Shown one piece after another: positions 16,803-23,997 of a stretch of DNA of 33,259 bases. Origin of the DNA: Paludibacterium sp. (GTDB taxonomy: Bacteria > Pseudomonadota > Gammaproteobacteria > Burkholderiales > Chromobacteriaceae); assembly GCF_019232825.1 (NCBI RefSeq), contig NZ_JAFAND010000140.1, forward strand, positions 1 through 33,259, given 5' to 3'. Below the pieces are notes generated by a model, which saw only the letters and a program-made list of their open reading frames with translations, did not search any database and had not been told where the DNA came from. The translations under genes and the position numbers were made by a program. Numbering within the stretch: the stretch's first letter is position 1; each line of letters opens with the position of its first letter.

Positions 16803-17812
16803 AACGCCGCCTTGCCCCGTTCTCTGAGCGCCTTGAGTAGCAGCTGGATCGCCTCGTCGGATTGGTCGATGCCGGTGGCCTTGAGCGAATAGTTGAGCGC
16901 CCCGGGATTGACCAGGTTCAGCTCCAAGACATAGGGGTAGGCCAGGTCGAGGCCGGCGTAGTAAATGCCATAGGTCATCAAGCGCTGACCCAGCGCGCGG
17001 CAGAAGGCGCGTTCCGCCTCGTCCAGGGTCAAGCCGTCGTACTTGTTGCCCAGGGTGACGTTGGCGCGATGGTCGTCGTCATGGTGATAGCGGCGGAAGC
17101 CGCATAACGGTTCGCCGCCGACGATCAGCACGCGTTTTTCGTTTTCGGTGACGTTGGGCACGTAGGCCTGCATGGCGGCGTATTTGCGCGACAGGCCGAT
17201 GGTGGCGCGGCCGTAGCGTTCGTAATTGGCGACTTCGTTGCCGGTGGCGGACTGAACGATGGCGCGGGCATTTCTCTCCGCCATGCCGACCAGAAACACA
17301 TCGGCGCCGCATCCCTCGTTGGCGGGCTTGAGCACCCAGCGGCGCGCGCGGTCTTGTTCCAACTTGTCGAACAGGAAGCGGTAGTCGCTGACGACATAGG
17401 ACTCCGGCAGGTGCTCGGCCGGGATGGTTTCGGACAGCGTGATTTTGTTGTTCATGAACAAGAGGGCGCTGGCGTCGTTGACGAACGGTACGCGCTGATT
17501 GAGTACCCATAGCAGCTGAAAGGTCGACAAATAGAGATCGGGGTGGGGGCTAGCCAGCGACCAGACCAGATCGACGCCGTCCACCGGCCGGGGGTGCGAT
17601 GGCAGGCTATTGAGGCTTTCGCCTTTCAGATAGACCGATTCGTCGACCTCGTGACACGCCGCCGTCACGTGCCGGTCGGCGATGGCCAGGGTTTCGATGT
17701 CGGCGACCCATACGCGCAGGCCGGCGCGCAACAGCGCGTTGGGGAGGATCAGATAATTGTCGAGCCGCAGTTGTTCGATGTGGGAGACAAGCACCAGGAC
17801 GGTCTTTTTCAT
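16799..17812 (-). CDS. ATP-grasp ligase, glutathione-synthetase-like
   Basis: The 337-residue protein resembles bacterial GshB in layout. An N-terminal Rossmann-like domain begins KKTVLVLVSHIEQL, followed by a linker with NDASALLFMNNKITLSE, the ATP-grasp core with WVLKPANEGCGADVFLV, and the metal-binding end YAGLDLAYPYVLELNLVNPGALN. These enzymes activate a carboxylate as acyl phosphate and join it to an amine. A true glutathione synthetase would not normally sit in this operon, so a peptide tailoring ligase is more likely. I prefer the ATG at 17812 because GGGG lies 7 nt upstream; an in-frame ATG at 17824 has no Shine-Dalgarno. Confidence 0.85.
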   Translation of the reverse strand: MKKTVLVLVSHIEQLRLDNYLILPNALLRAGLRVWVADIETLAIADRHVTAACHEVDESVYLKGESLNSLPSHPRPVDGVDLVWSLASPHPDLYLSTFQLLWVLNQRVPFVNDASALLFMNNKITLSETIPAEHLPESYVVSDYRFLFDKLEQDRARRWVLKPANEGCGADVFLVGMAERNARAIVQSATGNEVANYERYGRATIGLSRKYAAMQAYVPNVTENEKRVLIVGGEPLCGFRRYHHDDDHRANVTLGNKYDGLTLDEAERAFCRALGQRLMTYGIYYAGLDLAYPYVLELNLVNPGALNYSLKATGIDQSDEAIQLLLKALRERGKAAL

Positions 17813-17827
17813 GCGAAACCCCATGAG

Positions 17828-19006
17828 TCAAATGGACAGGCCGTGCAAAAAGCGGTCGACCCGCTCGCGCGCCAGGCCGGCCTGATCGGCCACGGCGACG
17901 ACGTGACCGAAGCGGTCGCGGAAATCGCCTTGGCGGCTGCCGCCATCGACGTCGGCGCGAGGGGGGTAGAGGGTGACCGCGCAATCGGGCGCCGGCGCGG
18001 CGATGCGCGCGGGGTCATGCTGTCCGCGCAGGAAAAAGCCGATGGCGGCGTGGTGTTGGCGTGGCGGACCAGGGCGACGCGCCGAGCCGGTGCAAAAGTC
18101 GATGCACCAGGCGATCAGGTCAATGCCCGTGGCCAGGCGGATCAATTCCGGGATGTAGCCGCCGGCCAGGCGCGGGTTGATTTCGATGATGCGTCCGCCG
18201 CCTTCGGCGCCAAGCCGCGCCTCGATGTGCACCGGTCCGCGCGCGAGGCCGAACAACGCCGCCGCGGCGCGCGCCAGATCGGCGAGCGCGCGCGTGGCCG
18301 CGGTGTCGAGCATGGCCGGGAAGTCATGGCCGACGGCGATGCAGGCCGGCGGCGGGCCGTAATACTGCCGGGTGAGGCCGATGACCTCGCCGTCGAAGAG
18401 CTCCACCGAGTACTGCGGCCCGGCGATATGGCTTTCCACCAGATAGCGTCCATCCGGTATGTCGGCGAGTTGGCGGGCGACGTCGCGCCGCATGGCGGCG
18501 CGCGTGCGGTAGACGCGCACGCCGACGCTGCCGGAGCCGGAAACGGGTTTGACCACCAGCGGAAAGCCGATGTCGTCCGCGGCGGCCAATGCTTGCTTGG
18601 CGTCGGCGACGACGCGGTAGGGGACGGGGCTCAGGCCGCTGCTATTGAGCAGAAGGCGCTGATAGGCCTTGTCTCGGCAGGCGGCGATGGCGTCGTGCGC
18701 CAGGCAAGGCAGCCCCAGCTGTTGGGCCAGCCGGCTCGCGGCGCCGATGGCGTATTCCGAGGCGGACCAGACGCCCGCGACCGGCGCGCCCAAATCGCAC
18801 GCCAAGCGCAGCAGCCGGGCATCGTCGCCGGTGTCGACGTGGTGCAACGTCAGCGGCTTGGCGGACAAGAACGGATATTTATCCGGCGCGCGGGTGAAAA
18901 AGTGCACGGCGTAGCCGCGTTCGATCAGCCGGTCGACGAACATTTCGCCGGTGCCGGTGGTATTGCTCTCCACCAGCACCACCACTGGGCGGTCAGCGCG
19001 GGCCAT
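17828..19006 (-). CDS. ATP-grasp carboxylate-amine ligase (L-amino-acid ligase type)
   Basis: This 392-residue enzyme shows a standard ATP-grasp fold: a pre-ATP domain with VLVESNTTGTGEMFVDRLIERGY, a central helix with ACRDKAYQRLLL, the nucleotide lysine and flexible loop in FPLVVKPVSGSGSVGVRVY, YLVESHIAGPQYSVELF, and the metal site IIEINPRLAGGYIPELI. This style is shared by BacD and DdaF-like ligases, which make dipeptides using ATP. The last ~70 residues form a small extra domain. It overlaps the end of the PLP enzyme gene by 14 nt, so the two are probably coupled, and the amino acid made by that enzyme is a natural substrate candidate. The Shine-Dalgarno (TGGAA) is weak. Confidence 0.87.
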   Translation of the reverse strand: MARADRPVVVLVESNTTGTGEMFVDRLIERGYAVHFFTRAPDKYPFLSAKPLTLHHVDTGDDARLLRLACDLGAPVAGVWSASEYAIGAASRLAQQLGLPCLAHDAIAACRDKAYQRLLLNSSGLSPVPYRVVADAKQALAAADDIGFPLVVKPVSGSGSVGVRVYRTRAAMRRDVARQLADIPDGRYLVESHIAGPQYSVELFDGEVIGLTRQYYGPPPACIAVGHDFPAMLDTAATRALADLARAAAALFGLARGPVHIEARLGAEGGGRIIEINPRLAGGYIPELIRLATGIDLIAWCIDFCTGSARRPGPPRQHHAAIGFFLRGQHDPARIAAPAPDCAVTLYPPRADVDGGSRQGDFRDRFGHVVAVADQAGLARERVDRFLHGLSI

Positions 19007-20027
19007 GGCGCCGGTTCCAGTGATAATGCGACCAGTAGGTCAATTCATCCGCCGGCGCCCGCACGGCGATGGGCGCCAAAGCGCGGAAGTCGACCTCGCG
19101 CCAATGCGGCAGCGTCTTGACCCAGTCGTCGTTGTAGACCGTGTCGAAGTAGCGGTGGCCTTCGTCGGGAAACAGCGTGACCACCGTCTGGTCGGGGTGC
19201 TGGCGGGCATACCAGTCGGCCACCAGAAACGCCGCGCCGCTGGTGCCGCCCATGAACAGGCCATGCTCCTTATACAGCGCGCGGCAGGCCAGATAGGCCT
19301 CGGCCGCCGATACCCAATGCACTTCGTCGAATTCCTCGTAGCGGATGTTCGCGGGAATCAGGCTGTTGCCCAGCCCGCGCAACAGGCGTTTGCCGTTTGG
19401 GTGGCCAAACAGCACGCTGTAATGCGTGTCGACGCCGATGACGCGCAGCGCGCGCCGATGTTGGCGCAGGCCGATCGCGGTGCCGCACACCGAGCCGCCG
19501 GTGCCGACCGTGCCGATGAGCGCGTCGATGCCCGGCAACGCCGCCAGGAGGTGATCGGCGACCAGACGGTAGGAATCCATATTGCCGAGATTGAAGTATT
19601 GCTCGGTCCAGAATGCGCCGTCCGTCTGCTGGATTTGTTTGACGCGCTCAAGCCTGGCCCGCTGCGGCCCCTCGCGCTCTTCAATGAGGCGGTCGATGCG
19701 TTCGACGCGCGCGCCAAGCGTCGCGAGCCGGGCGGCGAGATAGGCGTCGATGGCGGAGTCGCCCACCAGCGTCAACGCATAGCCGCGCCGCGCGCAGAGG
19801 ATGGCGAGCGCCAGGCCGAATGTGCCCGAGGTGCTCTCGACGATGGCCGCGCCGGGCCGCAGGTCGCCGCGTCGTTCGGCGTTATCGAGAATGATGCGTG
19901 CCGGCAGCAGCTTCATCAGGGGGAAGGCCGCGCCGAACAGGTTGTCGCGCAATTGGACGATCCTCGGCAGTTCGTCGATGGCGTCATGATGGATGCCGTG
20001 CTCGGCTTCCCACCCGGTGTGCCCCAT
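18993..20027 (-). CDS. PLP-dependent cysteine-synthase-family enzyme with atypical PLP site
   Basis: This is a 344-residue fold-type II PLP enzyme. Lys39 (PLMKLLPAR) is the expected Schiff-base lysine. The substrate loop reads ESTSGTFG at 64-71, where cysteine synthases have TSGNTG, so the PLP-contacting Asn is replaced by Thr. The phosphate cup GTVGTGGSVCG and the late FMGGTSGAA are present. Relatives make cysteine, 2,3-diaminopropionate (SbnA) or other beta-substituted alanines. As first gene of an operon of ligases it probably supplies an unusual amino acid. AGGAGG 6 nt upstream supports the ATG at 20027. A housekeeping CysK role is unlikely because of the changed loop and the context. Confidence 0.85.
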   Translation of the reverse strand: MGHTGWEAEHGIHHDAIDELPRIVQLRDNLFGAAFPLMKLLPARIILDNAERRGDLRPGAAIVESTSGTFGLALAILCARRGYALTLVGDSAIDAYLAARLATLGARVERIDRLIEEREGPQRARLERVKQIQQTDGAFWTEQYFNLGNMDSYRLVADHLLAALPGIDALIGTVGTGGSVCGTAIGLRQHRRALRVIGVDTHYSVLFGHPNGKRLLRGLGNSLIPANIRYEEFDEVHWVSAAEAYLACRALYKEHGLFMGGTSGAAFLVADWYARQHPDQTVVTLFPDEGHRYFDTVYNDDWVKTLPHWREVDFRALAPIAVRAPADELTYWSHYHWNRRHGPR

Positions 20028-20420
20028 TGGTCGCCTCCTCGCTTGCTTGCTGGTAGTGCGGGGAGGGAGCGTAAACTTATTATCAATAATTAAGAATTGA
20101 ACAATATTACAGTTGCATTTCGCGTCGTCCCCTTCCGCCTTGCCTTCGCGGCTTATTCACGTTGTCGCCGTCGTCATTTTTCGTTGCGAAAGACGGATTC
20201 AGTCATGACGCGCGCTCTTTTCGGCGCGTGGTGCCCTCCGCCGCAATGACAGTTTCATTCGCATATATTCCACCGTAATGTAGTTTCACCCGCATCGCAT
20301 AAATATTGTTTTTGCGATTTTCTTTTGTCATAGATGACGATGGCGCGGGAGACGGCATTACCGGGGCAGGCCGCCGCTGGCGGCTGCCGAGTGGTTCAAC
20401 GAGACTCCAAGGGGCATCGA
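20028..20420. promoter_or_regulatory. 393-nt divergent promoter region of the biosynthetic cluster
   Basis: This AT-rich stretch separates the leftward ligase operon from the rightward furan/isoprenoid operon and should hold both promoters. On the minus strand TTGTTC, 16 nt, TAATAA (around 20080-20108) is a possible sigma-70 promoter. On the plus strand TTTCAT, 17 nt, TAATGT (around 20253-20281) is another. A 14-nt direct repeat lies over the latter. A near-palindrome TTTCG...CGAAA occurs near 20178-20192. No regulator gene is adjacent. AAGGGG at 20409-20414 is the Shine-Dalgarno of the first rightward gene. Confidence 0.5.
20251..20295 (+). repeat. Pair of direct repeats in the cluster promoter region
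   Basis: AGTTTCATTCGCAT (20251-20264) and AGTTTCACCCGCAT (20282-20295) match at 12 of 14 bases, and their starts are 31 bp apart, about three helical turns. They bracket a possible promoter for the rightward operon. Tandem sites of this type often bind an activator or a response regulator. Confidence 0.5.
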
Positions 20421-21146
20421 ATGAAGGTTCTGATCAGTCCTATCAGTACGGCGGAAGCGGTTGTGGCCTGGCAGTGCGGCACCAACATCATCGACATCAA
20501 GAACATCCATGAAGGATCGCTGGGCGCCAGCTTTCCCTGGATCATCCGCGAGGTGATCGGGCGCATCAACGATCCGAAAGTCGTGTTCAGCGCCACGCTG
20601 GGCGATTTGCCGCATAAGCCGGGCACCGCCTCGCTTGCGGCGCTGGGCGCGGTCAGCTGCGGCGTCAAATACGTCAAGGCCGGCCTGCATGGCTCGCAAA
20701 ACGTGGCCGAGGGCGTGGAATTGATGCGCTCGGTGGTGCGCACCTGCAAGGACCACGACCCGAACGTGACCGTGGTGACCGCCGGCTATGCCGACTATCG
20801 CCGCTTCGGCGGCTTGTCGCCCAAACAGCTGGTGGAGATCGCCGCCACGGCCAAGTCGGACATGGTGATGGTCGACACCTATATCAAGGACGGCAAGACG
20901 CTGTTCGATTCACTGTCCGAGGATCAGCTCGCCGAGTTCGTCCGCCTGGCGCATGACCATGGCCTGAAGGTGGCGCTGGCGGGCTCCGTGCGCGCCGAAC
21001 ATCTGCCGGTGCTGGCGCGCGTCGGCGCCGATGTGGTCGGCGTGCGCGGCGCGGTGTGCGGCGGCTACGATCGTGGCACCTCGATCGATCCGGGCAAGGC
21101 CGAGCAGTTCATCAAGGCGGCCAATGCCATCGCCGTGGCAGCCTAA
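20421..21146 (+). CDS. mfnB: MfnB-type (5-formylfuran-3-yl)methyl phosphate synthase
   Basis: The product (241 residues) belongs to the MfnB/DUF556 TIM-barrel family. The known enzyme condenses two glyceraldehyde-3-phosphates into 4-(hydroxymethyl)-2-furancarboxaldehyde phosphate, the furan precursor of methanofuran. Residues that I recall as catalytic in the Methanocaldococcus enzyme (Asp25, Lys27, Lys85, Asp151, Lys155) are all here as Asp25, Lys27, Lys86, Asp152 and Lys156. Length is normal. AAGGGG 6 nt upstream fixes the ATG at 20421. It is first in a 12-gene operon with no methanofuran or formaldehyde-oxidation genes in view, so the furan probably enters a secondary metabolite. Confidence 0.9.
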   Translation: MKVLISPISTAEAVVAWQCGTNIIDIKNIHEGSLGASFPWIIREVIGRINDPKVVFSATLGDLPHKPGTASLAALGAVSCGVKYVKAGLHGSQNVAEGVELMRSVVRTCKDHDPNVTVVTAGYADYRRFGGLSPKQLVEIAATAKSDMVMVDTYIKDGKTLFDSLSEDQLAEFVRLAHDHGLKVALAGSVRAEHLPVLARVGADVVGVRGAVCGGYDRGTSIDPGKAEQFIKAANAIAVAA

Positions 21147-21158
21147 GGCGGGCCGATC

Positions 21159-21983
21159 GTGAGCCGAATCCTGCGCGCGCCGCCACCGCTCGAAACCGGT
21201 TGCGCGGTGGTGAAACTGGGCGGCGGCCTGATCACGGTCGATGGGGCCGACGGGCCGCGCGCCGACCGGGTATTGCTGCTTGAGCGCGCGCGGGAGTTGG
21301 CCGCCGCCGGCCGGCCGTTGGTGCTGGTGCATGGCACCGGCGCCTTCGGCAAGCCGCCGGCGCGCCACTACGGCTATTTGGATGGTCGTCTGGCGCGGGG
21401 CCGGGCCGACGTGGTCGCGCGTGTTTCGCGCGATCTGGCCAGGCTGGAGCTCGATGTGGTCGATTGCCTGGAGCAGGGCGGCTTGCGCCCATTGCGCTTG
21501 CCGGCCCTGGCGCTGTTTAGCGCCCAAAACGGCCTGGCGGCGGCGCTGGATTGCCGCATGGTGGCCGATTTGCTGCGTCACGGCATCACGCCGGTGATCG
21601 GTGGCAATTTCGTGCTCGACGGCGAGGGTTTTGCCGTTTGCTCCAGCGACATCATCGCCGTGGACGTGGCGTTGGCCCTGCGCGCCGCCTGCCTGGTGCT
21701 GGCCACGCGGGCGCGCGGCGTTTACCGCGACTACGGCCAAAGCGAGGCGATCTACCCGCAGTTGACGCCGGAAGACGGCGAGGCGCTGGCGGGCATCGGC
21801 CGCGCCGGACTCGACGTCAGCGGCGGCATGCGCGCCAAGGTCGTCAATGGGCTGCGCGCCGCGGGCCACGGCATCGCCACCTTCGTGGTCGACGGCCGCT
21901 TGCCGGGCAACCTGGCCAAGACGCTGTCCGGCGCGCCGGACAGCGGGACCCGGCTGCTGGCGTCGGCCGGGATAGGGGGGTAG
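21159..21983 (+). CDS. Amino-acid-kinase-superfamily phosphate kinase, isopentenyl-phosphate-kinase-like (MfnE-like role possible)
   Basis: The 274-residue protein starts at a GTG 12 nt after mfnB and has the IPK-like order of motifs: VVKLGGGLIT near the N-terminus, LVLVHGTGAFGKPPARHYG, GITPVIGGNFVLD, SSDIIAVDVALAL and DVSGGMRAKV. Enzymes of this group add a phosphate to a phosphate monoester, giving a diphosphate (IPK on isopentenyl phosphate, MfnE on the furan phosphate, FomA on fosfomycin). The IPK family has a His in the SFGH motif that helps catalysis; here the motif reads AFGK. Because it follows mfnB directly, the furan-methyl phosphate is my preferred substrate; prenyl phosphate salvage is the alternative. 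Confidence 0.85.
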   Translation: MSRILRAPPPLETGCAVVKLGGGLITVDGADGPRADRVLLLERARELAAAGRPLVLVHGTGAFGKPPARHYGYLDGRLARGRADVVARVSRDLARLELDVVDCLEQGGLRPLRLPALALFSAQNGLAAALDCRMVADLLRHGITPVIGGNFVLDGEGFAVCSSDIIAVDVALALRAACLVLATRARGVYRDYGQSEAIYPQLTPEDGEALAGIGRAGLDVSGGMRAKVVNGLRAAGHGIATFVVDGRLPGNLAKTLSGAPDSGTRLLASAGIGG

Positions 21984-21989
21984 GCCGGC

Positions 21990-23978
21990 ATGTGCGGCAT
22001 TGCGGGGGCCTGGCTGCCCAGGGCGGCCACCATGGACGATGTGGCCGAAGCGCGGCGCATGATCGCGCGCCAACAGCATCGCGGTCCGGACAGTTCGGCG
22101 GCCGTGGCGAGCGGTCAGATGGTTCTGGCCTCGGCACGGCTGGCGATCGTCGACGCCGAAGGCGGCGGACAGCCGTTTAGCGACGCGTCGGGCGCCGTGC
22201 AGGTGGTGTTCAACGGTGAAATCTACAATCACCACGCCTTGCGCGCCGCGTTGACGCGGGGCGGCTACCGTCTGCGCTCCGGCTGCGACGGCGAGGTGAT
22301 CGCCCATTTATATCGCGAGCATGGCGCCGACTGTTTCAACGCGCTCGAGGGCCAGTTCGCCATCGCCCTGGCCGACCCGATGCGCGGCGTGCTCTATCTG
22401 GCGCGCGATCCGATGGGCATTTGTCCGCTGCATTGGGCATGGCATCGCGGCGCGCTCTATTTCAGTTCGGAAATCAAAGGCTTGTTCGAGGTGGCCGGTA
22501 TGCCGCGCCAGGCGGAGCCGCGGGCGCTGCTGCAGCTCGCGCATTTCGGCACGGTGTGCGCGCCGTTGACGCCGTTTGCCGGCGTCAGGCAATTGCCGGC
22601 CGCCCATATGCTGTGTTGCCGCCAAGGCCGGACCATCGAGCGGCGTTATTGGTCGCTGACGTTTCCGTTGGCCGGCGAGCATGCCGCGCTGACCGAACGG
22701 CAAGCGGCGGATGGGGTGGCCGAACGGTTGCAGCGCGCGGTGGCGAGCCACGCGCAGGGGCAGTTCGCCGCCACGGGCTTCTTGAGCGGCGGCATCGATT
22801 CGGCGTTGATCGCCGCCCTGTTGCAGGCCGATGGCGCCGGGCCGCTGGCGGCGTTTTGCGCCACGTCCGAGCATCGGCATCTCGACGAGGGCGATGCCGC
22901 GCGCCATACCGCCTCCCGGCTGGGCGTGGCGCTCACGCCGATCGAAGTGGACGAGGCGGCCATCGCCCAGACGTTTCCGCGCTTGATCTGGCACGGCGAA
23001 ACGCCGGTGATTTCCACCGAGGCGGCGGCGCTCCTGCGACTGGCCGAGGCGGCCTCGGGGCGCTCGAAAATCGTGTTGACCGGCGAGGGCGCCGACGAGG
23101 CCTTCGGCGGCTATCTGGCCTTTCGCCAGTACCGCCGCTTCGGCGCGTTGACCGCGCCGGGGCTCGCGCCGCTGCGCACGCTGGCGCGGCCGCTGTTCGC
23201 CGGCCATTACGGCAGCGCTTGCCTGTTGCCGGACGAGACGCGGCTTGACGCTTGGCGCGCGCACTTCGGCTGCGTGCCGGCGCAGGCGTACGAATGGGCG
23301 CTCTACGACGAGGTGCTGACGCCGCTGTTGGCGCCGCCGCTGCGCGCGCTGGCGGCGGCGGGCGGACATTGGGACGGTTTCGTTTTCGACGCCGAGGCCG
23401 TGCGCGGGCGCCACTGGCTCGACCGGTCGCTCGCGGTCGCCTACCAGGTGATGTTGCCCAACTACTTGCTGGGCACGCATGGCGACCGGATCTTCGCCGC
23501 CAATTCGGTGGAAGGACGCTATCCGTTCCTGGCGCGCGAACTGGTGGAATTCGCCGCCGCGTTGCCGCCGGCCTTCAAGCTGCGGCACGGGCGCGAGAAA
23601 CACGTGCTGCGTCTGGCGGCCGAGCGCTGGCTGCCGCCGGAGATCGCCTGGCGCCGCAAAACCCGGTTCGTCATGCCCTTCGGCACGCCATTCGTCGGCG
23701 CGCATGCCGCGCCGCTCTACGCCGAGCTGCTGTCGCCGCAACGATTGGCGGAGTACGGCTATTTCGACCCGGCCCGGGTGGCGGCGCTGTTGGCCGCGCT
23801 GGCGGCGCCGCCGCAGACCGGCGGCAAGGCGCGACGTTATCTGCAACGGCTGGCGCTGGGCCTCGGCGCCACCTTCGTGGTCAGTACCCAGCTCTGGCAT
23901 TACCTGTATCTGGCCGGCGGCGACGCCGACCATCCGCAAACGCCGCCACGGCGAGCCGGCCGGCCCGCGCTGGTTTGA
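21990..23978 (+). CDS. Asparagine synthetase B homologue (glutamine-hydrolysing amidotransferase)
   Basis: This is a 662-residue two-domain enzyme. The N-terminal class II glutaminase has the nucleophile Cys2 (MCGIAG), RGPD at 31-34, NGEIYN at 75-80 and RDPMG at 139-143. The synthetase half carries the PP-loop SGGIDS at 266-271 and GEGADEAFGGY. It therefore should use glutamine and ATP to turn a carboxylate into an amide, or to activate it for attack by another amine. In biosynthetic clusters AsnB paralogues commonly tailor a product rather than make asparagine. It starts 7 nt after the kinase gene. Confidence 0.93.
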   Translation: MCGIAGAWLPRAATMDDVAEARRMIARQQHRGPDSSAAVASGQMVLASARLAIVDAEGGGQPFSDASGAVQVVFNGEIYNHHALRAALTRGGYRLRSGCDGEVIAHLYREHGADCFNALEGQFAIALADPMRGVLYLARDPMGICPLHWAWHRGALYFSSEIKGLFEVAGMPRQAEPRALLQLAHFGTVCAPLTPFAGVRQLPAAHMLCCRQGRTIERRYWSLTFPLAGEHAALTERQAADGVAERLQRAVASHAQGQFAATGFLSGGIDSALIAALLQADGAGPLAAFCATSEHRHLDEGDAARHTASRLGVALTPIEVDEAAIAQTFPRLIWHGETPVISTEAAALLRLAEAASGRSKIVLTGEGADEAFGGYLAFRQYRRFGALTAPGLAPLRTLARPLFAGHYGSACLLPDETRLDAWRAHFGCVPAQAYEWALYDEVLTPLLAPPLRALAAAGGHWDGFVFDAEAVRGRHWLDRSLAVAYQVMLPNYLLGTHGDRIFAANSVEGRYPFLARELVEFAAALPPAFKLRHGREKHVLRLAAERWLPPEIAWRRKTRFVMPFGTPFVGAHAAPLYAELLSPQRLAEYGYFDPARVAALLAALAAPPQTGGKARRYLQRLALGLGATFVVSTQLWHYLYLAGGDADHPQTPPRRAGRPALV

Positions 23979-23997
23979 ATGGAGGAAACGCGCATTC

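Noticed and set aside
16799-17812. A housekeeping glutathione synthetase (gshB).
   Set aside because: The layout resembles GshB, but the key N-terminal region differs and the gene is embedded in a ligase/exporter operon.
20074-20092. A Fur-box-like AT-rich sequence (CTTATTATCAATAATTAAG) before the leftward operon, which would suggest a siderophore.
   Set aside because: Only about 10 of 19 positions fit the Fur consensus and the dyad symmetry is weak. No siderophore receptor or synthetase is present.
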